Shown here piece by piece: positions 1-11,421 of a stretch of 64,000 nucleotides of DNA (position 1 is its first letter; every line of letters begins with the position of its first letter). The translations under genes were made by a program, and so were the position numbers. Below the pieces are notes generated by a model. That model searched no databases, was not told the origin of the DNA, and was given only the letters and a program-made list of their open reading frames with translations. This DNA comes from Neopestalotiopsis rosae. Lineage: Eukaryota; Ascomycota; Sordariomycetes; Amphisphaeriales; Sporocadaceae. The stretch is taken from assembly GCA_023078685.1 (NCBI GenBank), contig JALGAS010000006.1:3472001-3536000 (forward strand). Direction: 5' to 3'.

Positions 1-102
1 GCTCATGGCGAGCCATGGCTGGGGGGCTTAGAGAGGAAGAGTGAGAGATACTAGATACATTCGAGATCGAGAGGCAAAAGAGTATGTAGCAGCAGGTAAG
101 GG

Positions 103-129
<27 letters not shown>
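103..129. repeat. Poly(A) tract of 27 bases
   Basis: An uninterrupted run of A residues in non-coding DNA. It could be a slippage-prone simple repeat or a remnant of a retroposed poly(A) tail, but no retroposed gene or target-site duplication is visible beside it. Confidence 0.85.
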
Positions 130-133
<4 letters not shown>

Positions 134-951
134 GACGTAGTGTCGCAGAAGCGAATCGTTCTTGTATGCAGGTAAGGACTCTGGCAGCCGCTAATGCACT
201 AGCAATTAAATCTCAGAGGATAAGGCAGGGTTAGACATTCTTGTACAGGGCAAGAACAAAGAGAAAAACGGTTTGGATTTCTGGAACGGCGAGACAATAG
301 ACAAGCTCGGTACTGTTTTAGTACGTAGTTCAGTCTACCATGTAGGTAAGTAGTATCCGTAGTTTAGGTAGCACCATGTAGTAGTAGTAGCAGCAGACAG
401 GGGAGAGACTGCACCGACTATATTTCCCCACGTACATTGATAATACAAAATCCACCTGTCACTAAACACTGCCGCCCAGCCTTGACGCGCTTGCATACCT
501 GTGGGCGCATCGAGTGCCTGGAGGATTATGGATCTCTAAACTCGTAGATGGATCAATACTAGAGAGACCCGAGAAAACAAACCAGTATTTCTGTATCGTA
601 CCCTGGTCCCTGGATCATTATACTGTCGTATACACATAAAATGGAGGAGGCTCTCAAATCCACGATGAGGACGGGAACGATGGAGATAGGTGAGTTGTTG
701 GTAGGGCTTCGTGAAGATAGATGCAGATCAAGTAAAGGAGGGGTTTCGGGAATGAGTTGCCAGGGCAAGACGAGGTACGAGCCGAGTGAATCATTTACGG
801 AATCTTTGGATGAGAGGGGGCCCGGGCAAAGGATTGATGGAGTAAGTGGTATCACCGTTGTGACCATGGTGATAAGTCTTCTCGTTGTTGCTTGTTACCC
901 GCCTTGTCAAGCAAGCATTCTTACTTTGATGTGTTTGATACAGTTGTTATT

Positions 952-990
952 GCCGCCGCCGCCGCCGCCGATGCTGCTGGTGCTGCTGCT
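952..990. repeat. GCC and CTG trinucleotide repeats
   Basis: Six GCC units are followed by interrupted CTG/TGC units. They produce proline or leucine runs on one strand and alanine or glycine runs on the other, which explains the low-complexity open frames here. No gene is supported. Confidence 0.8.
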
Positions 991-1864
991 GCGGGCGCGG
1001 CGATGCGCTGGCGAGCGACAAGCTGAAGACGGAGAGAGGGCATATGTTGGAGGCGGCCGTAAATGCGGCCTTGTGAGTGGGCAATACTGCAAGAGCAGAG
1101 ACAGGCCATACCTGGTCTTTTGGGGCCGGGATAGTAGTAGCTGGTAGCTAGACGGGCGATTCGCAAGCGGCCGAAAATAGAGACTCGGATGGGAGGAGAG
1201 AGACGCCAATTGACAAATCAGGCTGACCGATGACGGTGGGAGAGGAACACAAAAAAAAAGGTGAGGAGGGGCAATGTCTGGTAACGGTTTTTTTTTGTTG
1301 CCCAAGCAGTATGCTGAATCTATGTTACGGGCAGAAAGCGCAGAAGAATGAGTCAGATCCCAAGGTTACAGAGGTAATTCGATAGCAATGGATTGAAACG
1401 AATTACACAAGCAAGACCACAGTCTGTCAATTCAATAAACTATCTATTACCAAAGCAACAACAACAAGAACATGTAACCCATGGAGGTACTTTTTGACTG
1501 ACTCCTCTATGGGTCCCCCCCAAGTGCGACAGTAAAGTGCTTAGGCAAGCAGTTAGCTGTACCGGTTTGACTGGTAGGCCAATTCCACAAGGGACTGGAC
1601 TGATCTCTGGCCGCAGACGAGTAAAACGGATACACAATGTGCGGTGAACAAAAGGTTGAAAATATTATGTCGAAAATAAAATACAATAAATTGACGGCTT
1701 ACCATGAGATTTGTTGACTGTTTTCATGCCCCCGCGCCAGTTCAATTTTGGATCTAGATACAAAGTAGTAGGTAGTCTCTTTTGGAACTTCTTTTCTCTG
1801 GGTCTACTACCTTCTCTCTGTCTGTGTGTGTGCGTCTCTCTCTCTAAAGTAAAGGTAGGGGAGG

Positions 1865-1885
1865 AGAGAGAGAGAGAGAGAGAGC
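1865..1885. repeat. GA dinucleotide repeat
   Basis: About ten GA units in non-coding DNA, preceded by a CT-rich stretch on the same strand near 1790-1850. Typical fungal microsatellite with no gene assigned to it. Confidence 0.8.
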
Positions 1886-3631
1886 TTCTAGGTCTCGGTG
1901 GGCTGGGGACCCTGCAAGGGCCGGCAGCAAGCCATCTGAAGCCTACAGGGCGCAACGGCGGGCTCTGACTGGAGGATCGCCCCAAGCAAGTACGCAGGCA
2001 GGCTAGGCGAAGAAAGGGACCAAGGACATGGACTTGCTTTGAACACCTCATGCAATGATGAGTTGGCATTGCCGCTTGATATTAAAGCAGGAATGGGCTA
2101 GTTCAATGTTGGTGTGTGTATGTGTGAGTGTGTGAGTGAGAGAGAGATCGGAGACGAAGTAGTACTATGTCCGTCTGGTCCATTCTGGTTTGTCAGTCGG
2201 TCAGTTCGGTTGGCGGCTTTGAAAGTATCGGCACCGGCTTCTTCGCGCGCGCTCTGTCGCTCTCACTCTCACTCTCTTCTCACATCATCCTCTATTCCCT
2301 CTCCTCGGCATCTTCTGACTTGTTACTTGGGATCTGGTCTCTTCTCTTCTGGCGGCAAACGGGGGGCCAAACGGGCGGGTAAGAGGTACGAGTCAAGCGC
2401 GATCACAGCAGCGCCCAGTTGGGGTAGACGGTACCACTTTATTATTCCCTGCCCACACGACCGACCGTCCAGAAGAAGAGGGCATGATGCATGGCGCAGT
2501 GACCCTGATACAATGCCTGTATATCCATACATATACATATATGATGAGATACATTTACCTATTTCATGCTTGTCTTTTTTGCCTTCCTTCTGAATTACCT
2601 TGCCGTATCTATTATATGCACGCAACGATTTGATACAAACCCTCCTTGTATTTCTCTCTCTATACCTCTCTGTGTTGCCTGTCCGTCTTCTGCACTCCAG
2701 CCTGTTGGACTGCTATGCCGGGCAAGCAATGCCCCTCCATCGGCAAGCACACGGACGATTCCCTGCATATCGGGAGATTGGGGACCGGTAGAGGGGGACC
2801 ATTTACAATAGATTTGAATGAGCATAGACCGGCATTGATGCCGAAGTTTCCCAACACCCGTGAAATGAGGAAGATCGCCTGCAGCTTCTGACGAGGTTTT
2901 TTTTTCTGTTTCGAAAGTGGCGTGAAAGTGAAGGGCGCTCGGCGGCGATTGCAGAACCGAGGACGACCTAATCGGCCTGTGCGTAGTCCTAGGAGAGTAT
3001 AGATTGTCTCGGCACGTAATATCGTACATAGGCAAGGCGTCGAAGAAGGCTTTTTGAGAGCATGGAGTATGCCTGTTGAAGAAGTGATTTGTCGGTACGT
3101 ATGGAGTAAGTTTACACGTAGGCATACTTAGTCAGTAACGGTTGGTGGTAAGTACCTCCGACTGTAAGGTCCATGTGGACATTTAGGGAAACGCACGATC
3201 TACTTTACCATGATGGAACCGCGAAGATGAATGGCATGTCAGCACTGTAGTGTACATGGTAACTATAGGTATGTTGTAGCGCGTGCAGTGGGGGCGGCAG
3301 AGACAAGGTGAGGGACACCGCTAAGATGGAAATATTCTGGAACGTAGAGGATCTCGACTGTGGACTCGACAAGATGCTTTTTCCCATTGAAGCACAAGCT
3401 AAGTGACAAGGGAAAAAGAAAAGGCAGTAAGGGCAAAAAAAGGATATCGTCAGCCAATGCAAAATGGACCCAGTGTCAAGTCAACTTTGGATTGTGGATG
3501 GACGACGACACATCATCGCTCCACCCGGTGGCACAGAAAGGTTTCGAGGTTGTCGAATGAATTGAATGGCGGCACCCAAGCAAGGCCCAGGTCAATCATC
3601 AGTGTGCGTCAAGCCATACATTGAAACATGC

Positions 3632-3735
3632 GCATGTGCGTATATCTTGTGTTGCCTTTTTTTTTTGCCCTCAGTACATTTCGCCAAGGCATATGAAAAA
3701 AGGGCAACACAACATATACAAGCACACGCACATGC
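3632..3735. repeat. Imperfect inverted repeat (long hairpin)
   Basis: The left arm (3632-3666) and right arm (3695-3735) are inverted copies. Both contain a nine-base outer segment (GCATGTGCG against its complement) and an inner TATATnTTGTGTTGCC segment with a single mismatch, ending in a T/A tract. The right arm has eight extra bases between the two segments. The loop is about 28 bases. A transcript from either strand could fold into a stem of about 30 pairs. No coding gene overlaps it convincingly. Confidence 0.65.
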
Positions 3736-6700
3736 ACCAGACGCACAACGCACACGCACACATACGGAGAGTATTTCGTACACAGAACCAACAGACAAGA
3801 AACAGAGGCAAAGAAAGTGAGCAAAAAAGGGAATCCACATATCTAAGTACTTATTATGTAGGTAAGATGAGATCAACCAATCCGCAAGCGCCCCGGCAGC
3901 TCTGCCATTGTCCAACGAAATCCCTGATATATACCGAGATGAACCATGAGATCGAAACCAGCCTATTAGTCCGTTTGGATATTCCCTCGGAAAACCTTCT
4001 TTTTGGTGGCCCCCTCCATCGGCATACATAGTAAGGGATCTTTGGCCCCCTCTGCCATGTATGTACATACTGTATGCCCCTCCTCACTGGAAATGCCCCG
4101 CCACAGTTTGCCGGGTCTGACGGAATGGCTTGATATGGGTTGGTGAGAAAGTGAAAAAATTACAGACATACAGTAAGAGAATCATGAACCAACCAAACGG
4201 CGCAAGCGCTAAAGAGCTTGCTTGTGCCTCGCTGGCATATCAAGTAAGCTGGATATGATGGAATTCCACCTGCAGCAAAAGGTGCAAAGCAAGCGCTGTA
4301 GGAAATCCGCCCGCCGCTCCCCACCCCAGATGAGATTGAGAGAGGGGAGAGGAGGAACAGGAGGAGGAGCAGGAGGCAACGATGCTCGATGTCGTGCATC
4401 GTGACCGTCTGGGTCCCTTTTCGTCCAACTCATAAGCTAGAGACAGGTTCTACCTAGTTCCAAAAGCCACGCCACGACTTTTTGGAAATACTATCACAAA
4501 AAACAACATGGACTTTCTTGCTTGTCCTACGAGAAAAAGATCACTTGTTGTGCTTCGTTGGCCAAAGGACTTATCAGATTTTTTGCTATTCGTCTGATCT
4601 CAATTACTAATGATGAGATGGATTTTCAATGTTACCCGAGTTACGTTATTCGTCCCAATTCTTGTTGTTTTTGTTTTTTTTGCATGTACCATTAAAACGG
4701 TCCTGATTGAAGTTTACTTGGAATTGACTTTACCCCGCCCCCTCCTTTTTTCTTATTTGCTCCCTGGAATCATGGCTTGCAAGCAATGACTACATACTAC
4801 ATGTGAACTACTACTACTATTTTCAACGGCCGACATTTGGGAAAATCTTTCCAGGGATTGACCTTTGACAGTAGGGGTCCGTCCCTAAACCAAAAAAAAA
4901 AAAACCTGCCTAAAATAATCCATGGTGTCTGTCTCTCTCTCAAACAATGATGTGTACAATCTTTGCCAAGCCGGACCTTGCTCGGAATACGTATCTCTTT
5001 TACCTGGTAACATTCATTGAACTCGCCATGGCTCAGATTTTCATCTTTCCTGTACACTCATCTCACAAGCAAAGAAAAGGCAGATCAACTGTAATGTGGG
5101 GCGGTAAATCATGCCAAGTCATTCATGTACATACAGTTCAGGATTAGGCTGGCCTGCTCCAAAAACGGGCTCCGGTATATGATACCACTAATATCTGAAC
5201 CATTGGGTCGTACTGGAAAGACAAAAAAACAGGTCGTAGTACAGGATACATACATCCTCTAGTGGGGGGAAACCCAGAAAAAAGACAGACAACACTCTAC
5301 ACTAATATGAAGTAGAGACCTCTTAAGAGACCCAACCGAGGAACCGCCACGTCAAAGAAATTGTAAAGAGAGTGAGAGAGAAAAACCCCGCCATCGGCTC
5401 CAGCAAATGGATATGTACATAGTATGTGAGGGTGGGAAAAGAGAAAGATACGTGAGTGGAGATCATGACTAGCACGACGGTCTGCATGTGTTCGGGCCTG
5501 TCCCACCTTTTGACCCGTCGAGACGGACGTTTGAGAACATTCGGTTGCCATTCAAATTCTAACCCCAAGGTCTTTCTGGTACATATCTGTTGTGCTTTCC
5601 GCAACGGGGCCCGGCTTCCCAAACAGTAAAAAGGGAGGCAAGGTGTTAATCATGGTGGTTCCAAGATCCGGGCTTCACTGGCTCGAGATTACCCATGATA
5701 TGGCATTGACCATGTTGTTGGATACCTGTCCTACGTTACCTGCGTGCCGCATGTCTTAGATTTTGAGGCTGGTTCTTCTTCTTCTTTTTACTTCCCGAGA
5801 CATTCAATGTGGCATCGAACCCGAGGGTCTGGACTGGCGAGCTTTTTGTCGCGGCAATAACTTCTTGGTGGGCTGGCAGGCAGGCTGTCTTCTCCAAGCA
5901 TGTGGATAAGCGATGCGTCCTAGGGGGGGAATGGAAGACGAGAGCACACCTTGCTGAAGAACACTGAAGGATTCGGGATTGTGTCACAGACCTACCGCAT
6001 AGGGAGATTGGCGAATGCAGCTTGTCCCCGTGAGAATGGATTCTACTGTGCCACTGCGATCGGGCGAAGCACTTGGACCAATGCTTTGCTCCGTCCCTCA
6101 CGCGCAGTACATGCTGCATGGCGTTATGCGATCTCTTTCACTCGCGACCAGGTGCGCATCATGCTGTAAAGAACTTCTAAAACGGCTTAGGCGCGTGTGC
6201 CTGTCGTCCCGTTCCCCGAAATCCGGCCAATTTTAGGACCGCGTCTATGATGAGTTGTCTGCCATGTGTTTCTGGCCCGAGACCCGTGAGACAGGACAGG
6301 AGAGAACAGGACCCTGATAGTCACGAAAGGACCAACAGAGGTCAGCTTCGGCATTACCCATCCTGGGCGGGCCTTCCCGTCATCACCGTAAAAATAAGCA
6401 TGGGCAAAGAAAATGACCCCTGAGAGAGAGAGAGGCACATACGTAGTTGGTGGACAGGGCGAGGAAAGTTGCGACCAGCCAGCAGCTGTAATAGGGGTAT
6501 TGCTCAAAACGTCATTTTCCTTTTGTTTTCTTTGGGTTTTAGGTTTCAGTCACGCGCATATAGTCGTGCAAGTGGTAGTTGTAGTATGTCCAGTTGATGC
6601 TTTCCCTGTACCAATGCTGGCGAATATGACATTCCAATACTAGATGCCCCGTAGGCCATGAGCTGTTTCTTCCGCATGTGCGAGGGTCGTTATTTCGCTC

Positions 6701-6844
6701 AATATTCCGCGTCTGAAGCCGGACGATCTAGTACTATACATCGATCCGCGCATTTTTCGGCCAGGAAACAGTCCGCAAGTGGTCACTTTCGTATTGGCTC
6801 GCTCGCGTCCGACGCGGTCACTTAGTATGCGGCCCATTAGCGGG

Positions 6845-8635
6845 TCAGAATCCCGGCTTCGATAAGAAATATTCCATGATCTCCTCTCGGCTCTTTTGAG
6901 GAATGGCGTAAACGGGATCTGTCGCTTCAACCAGGTCTTCCTCGTCAAAGATGGGATCGTCTGTATGGGGCAGCACGGTCCATGTTATGTTTGCCACCTG
7001 CTCATCTCGTGAAGTGTCCGCGCTGACAATATGCTGTACAGACGATAGTCCGCTAAGTACATAGCAGGTGTGGTATGCATCGGAACGTCTTAGGTTGCGG
7101 TTTCAGCGTGATTTGTCAAAACCCACCAACAGAATGGAGTAGGGATCTTACCGTCCAGGCTTGTCTCTCATGCCGCCTCTGGAAGAGTGGTCTTGGCCAC
7201 AGGACAAGATGTACCGCATCAGGCCCTCGCGGTCATAGAAACTGTGGCCCGAGGGGAGACCTGTTTCTGCTGCTGCGGAGCTGTGATCTTCTGCGAGGCT
7301 AGCTTGTAAGAGCGGCCAACATGCTCCCACCCAATGGCTATAGCAGCCGTCGACGAGCTTATTCGTGCGACCAGAGAAGCCACCCTCGGGGGCATATTGG
7401 CGAGCCGAAAGCCATGAGATCAGTCGAGGTGCATCGAGAGCTCTATGGAACAATCTGGATCAGAACATGGCAATATGTTGGCAACCTCTGAGTGGTTGGG
7501 ATGGAAGCAACTGCATACCTAGGGATAATGCGATGGGGCGCATCTAGAATGGTCAAACATCCCAGAGCGCAGAACGCATATGCACCATGCGCTTCGGCGT
7601 CCGGTTTGCCGGATATACCGCCCTCGTAGGTTTGACCTGCGCGCTGTTAGAAGGCGTGACACACACAACAGCAGTAATAATAACAATAATAAAGAACCGA
7701 CGGGGTGTGCCCTACATCTACGGACGTAGCCTTCCAGGCCAGTAAAGAGGTCTTCGATGCCGGCTTCTCTCGCTGGCGAGTCCGACGCCAGATCGAGAGG
7801 GATATTGAGCAATGAGATAATAACAGCGGCGCAATATGCTCCTCTATATGGGTGTGGTGCTTAGCAAGCGAAGTAACAGACATGTACAAAGACATGGCCA
7901 CACTTACCGAACATCGACCTCGCCGCCAAGGGACATGGAAAATCCTCCGTCGGGTTGCTTCAAAGAGGAAAGCCATTTCCACATGGCCCTTCTATCAATG
8001 ACTTCATAGGCCTCTTCACCTCCAACGATGGCCAAGGCCAAGACCATTGCATACGTGGTAGCTAGATGCGACCGCTGACCGAAGCCGCCACCAAAGCCGC
8101 CACTGTCATTCTGCAGATGCTGCGCAGTGGCGATCAGGCCATCGCGATAGCCCGACGTGTCGGCTCCCAGCAGCGCCATTCCATTCAATGCCCAGTACAG
8201 AGACCATGGTCTGCTTGCGTCTGCCATGACAAATGGCGCCGGAAGTTGCCCTATGGTTTGTTTGAGAAAATTGATGGTGCGTTGTCGACGCAGGTGAGGT
8301 ACTCCATGAATGTTGTACTTGATGCTATCATCCTGTGCTTGCAGGAGAGGCAGACATGAGTCCATAGTCTTGTCCTGCGCCGTCGATGTAATGGTTATCA
8401 AATCGTCCATGATAGGAGGCTCTCTGGTATAAAGGGGGTCGATGGGCAGTTTGGGTGCCGCCGCCGCTGCTGACGGAGACGACAGCGAAGCCATGTGGGA
8501 CACAATTTCTTCGTCGGCCATCTTGTCAGAATTGGATGGCTTGACCGATTTTGGCGAGCTTGTCGCCCTTGGATATTTCCTTATAAATTGAGCTCGTTGA
8601 CGAGCGTGGGCGAGACTCTTGACTGTTGGCGGCAT
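6845..8635 (-). CDS. RAM1: Protein farnesyltransferase subunit beta
   Basis: This is the catalytic beta subunit of CAAX protein farnesyltransferase, which attaches farnesyl from farnesyl diphosphate to the C-terminal cysteine of Ras-type GTPases and fungal pheromones in the cytosol. It works as a heterodimer with the alpha subunit, which is not in this window. Five exons join cleanly: 8635-7908, 7843-7716, 7636-7519, 7442-7152 and 7088-6845, giving 502 residues. The four introns are 63-79 nt with canonical ends. The prenyltransferase repeats are clear: RPWSLYWALNGMALLG, a GGFGGG motif with HLATTYAMVLAL, and GGFSGRTNKLVDGCY. The three zinc ligands expected for the family are visible: Asp and Cys of VDGC near residues 356-358, and His of DAYHTCY near 428. 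The start is the first in-frame ATG; a second, MADEEIV, lies about 37 codons downstream, and the N-terminal 120 residues are low complexity. Confidence 0.93.
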
Positions 8636-8956
8636 ATAGGTTGGGTTGTATGAGTGATGATCAAGCTCTGATGTGGTTGGGCAGACGCATCCCCCTCCCT
8701 GACTGGCTGGGGACGTCAAGTCTGTCTGCGCGATTGTTGCAGCAGCTTCGGACAGGGCAAAAGAAATGCAAAGCTTTGCGTTCAACTGCACTTTCGAATC
8801 GATATTGAGACCATGGAGTGATGCTCGATTCCTGAGATTTCCAGCTCAAGAGTCCCGTGATCACAGGGTCAAGCTCAACCTTGAATTCGATTTGATGTCA
8901 CTCACTTGCGGGTACGCGGGTACTGGGCCCAAAAGGGCCGCCGGCTATTCCCCGGC

Positions 8957-8968
8957 CTACCTAGGTAG
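8957..8968. repeat. Perfect 12-base palindrome CTACCTAGGTAG
   Basis: A self-complementary 12-mer, flanked by GC-rich DNA, about 320 bp upstream of the farnesyltransferase start. Related TACCTAGG-type strings recur in other intergenic parts of the window, for example near 59350. It could be a protein-binding site or a commonplace intergenic word. Confidence 0.6.
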
Positions 8969-11400
8969 CCGCCGCCGCTGAGGGTCAGCCAGTCCTTCCT
9001 CACTTTGCCGGCTCCACGACGCATGGTTGGCTACAATGAGAACAAAACAACAATTCAATTGTTCTGTTGATTCTAGCTCAAGTACTTTTCATATCTCATT
9101 TTATTTGCTATTTTATACGAACTAAAAGCTGATCAGAGTTCATCTTCAACATTGCCTGGCTTGTGTCGAAAATGGCCGGACCATTATGATCTCCTTCAAC
9201 ATGGCCTAGTGTCATGTATTTACATATTTGTTCGGCATTTGTCTGTTCCAAGTTATCATGACTTTGTTACAAAGATCCTTGGCACGCAACAGCTTCTCTG
9301 CTTGATCTCATTGACGAATGGTAGTGATCAACCCACGCCCACATATACGTGAGACACAATCGAGACGACTACACTTATTGGAAATCCACTGGAATATCAT
9401 ATTCGATATGCTGTATAATATGGTTTTCCCTATTGAATTGAAAGAGGAGGAAATGATCAAGCAAGAATGTCAAAGGGACTGTCCTAGGGGCCGTTGCATA
9501 CCACTGGCAGCCATATGACAGAACCTCTCAGGTGATTGTTCACTGCTAGCCTTGACATTCACCTTACTGGTTCCTCTCTTCATCTTTGGTCGTTCTTCTT
9601 TCTAATTACATCTTCGTCTCCATCAACATCCCTCTTCGTGTTGGGGACAAATTTTTTGCTGGCACTGTTGGTCCTGGTGGCAATCACGTAACGTGTTGGT
9701 ACATCTCATCTCGAGAACTATGTACCGAATTTCACTCGTTTCAAGCTATCGACATGCAGTAGCAATATTTGGATGGGAACTAGAACAATCTGAGACTGCC
9801 CATTGCCAAGTAGTGAAGCTCCATCGCAAACTATATTGCGCCGTTAGGAGAAGCCATTGTGAGTTGATGATATTCACAATACTCTATGGAGAAGTCTCTG
9901 GCTAACGAGTGTTTGTAGCAATCATCATGATTGGATAAGTTGCTGAGGCGAGGCAAGTGTTCATTGCGGGATGATTCCCATTGCCTCCTAGTCACAATGA
10001 ATGACCGAGCGACTCGCTTCCCATGAGCAGCAGCTCATAGGCCCCCCGCGCTGTACACTTATCAACAACGCCGTACATGCAATGAAACGAATGTCGTTGG
10101 GTTCACATCTGTCTTCATCTACCTCAGCCCTAAGCAGAGGCTGTTGGCATGGCATAAAGTTCCGTCAGCCAAGTATATGCAAACCCTAAGCAAGCCAGTC
10201 GGGGGGCTGGGGGACGGAAATGATAATCCAGCTCATCTTCCCGATCAAAGACACGGAAGTGGTATCGTGAACCGCCAACTCAAGTTGTGGCGTCCGGCTG
10301 CTGTGCTTCCGGAACGGCATGGCAAAGCATAGCCTGACCGCCATAACAAACAGTCGATGGACTCTGTAATTTACAAGTTTTGTTTTTCGCCCTTCCCCTT
10401 GCAGCCTCGACGTCGATGCATCAACAATGGGTGATCCTTCCATTGTGGCGGCTGTCAAGTTCATGTATATTCAGTCACATCACACGTGGCAGGTTTCAAT
10501 GTAGTAGTTGACGCGTGTCAACCTGGAGAAAAAAGAACAAAACTTTTTCATGAGAGCACATGCACAGAACTCTAAGCGAGAACTGTCACTGGCCGTCGGC
10601 TTGTTTCGCGAGCATGCTTGGCATGGCGGTGAGCCTCAAGTTGGGAAGAAAAGAGGCGTCAAAAGGGTTGATATTGCCATGATTTCTTTTTCTCATAATC
10701 GGACGAGTCTATTTCACTTGGAAGGCTGGGATATACACACCTTGGGCACGCGCAAGACAATTTTAGCTCAACGCACTCGCAGCATTTCATGTACGGGTTA
10801 CATGGTAAGTAATAAGTCAAGCCGTGTGATCTCCTCATGCACATTGCCGCCCATGCTTCTACTTTGAAAGTGGGCGAGAAAAAAAAAACAGCTGCCAGCT
10901 TCATGCAAACTTGCTTTCTCTCGTCGGTAGCAAGGCCCTTCTTGGGCTAAGCACCTTTGGGCGCGATAGTATGGGACGACATTTTCCAAGCCTCCGAGCC
11001 GCGCCAAGAGACCCTTCACTGCAGAGGCTTGCCGCGTTTGCATATCGCAAAAGTTCTCCGCAAAGAGCGAACAAATCTTTCGCGCCGACTAAATCTGAAA
11101 AGGGCCCCTTCCTAGCTTGGAGAACGTTCAGCCCAGCCGGGCGACGTCAGGCTGAACCGGACTGGAAGTGTAGTCATAACGAGCGGTGGTCGACAACAGA
11201 GAGAAATTTCGAGCCCAACATGTGTTCGACTGTAGCGCTTTCACAGTCATATCAATGTCGTCATAATGAGGCTGACGATGCTATATGAGCAGAATATGGG
11301 TGCTCGGCGTGAACGAGACTGGGAGCGAGTAGTAGCTGATTCGAGGCCCGAGACTAAAGCAGACCAAGGCCAGGTAAGGGTAGGCAAGTCATAATTGCAG

Positions 11401-11421
11401 CTCAGCAGCAGCAGCAGCAGC
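11401..11421. repeat. CAG trinucleotide repeat
   Basis: Roughly six CAG units in non-coding DNA. On the plus strand they give only a short serine/glutamine frame without a recognisable continuation, so I treat them as a microsatellite. Confidence 0.75.

Larger units (their letters stand above)
1..6844. other. Gene-poor, microsatellite-rich intergenic DNA
   Basis: I see no convincing gene in this 6.8 kb. Open frames on both strands are short, of low complexity and show no recognisable domain. The sequence carries many simple repeats: a 27-base A run near 103-129, GCC/CTG triplets around 952-990, a GA run near 1865-1885, CT and GT runs around 1815-1850 and 2110-2280, and CA-rich DNA around 3716-3765. 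An imperfect inverted repeat lies at 3632-3735. This composition resembles long promoters and untranslated leaders of filamentous fungal developmental genes, so it may belong to a gene beyond the left edge; that is inference. Confidence 0.6.

Noticed and set aside
641..1305. Overlapping open frames on both strands with Pro, Leu, Ala or Gly runs
   Set aside because: They are produced by the GCC/CTG triplet repeat; no domain, no signal peptide and no splice continuation.
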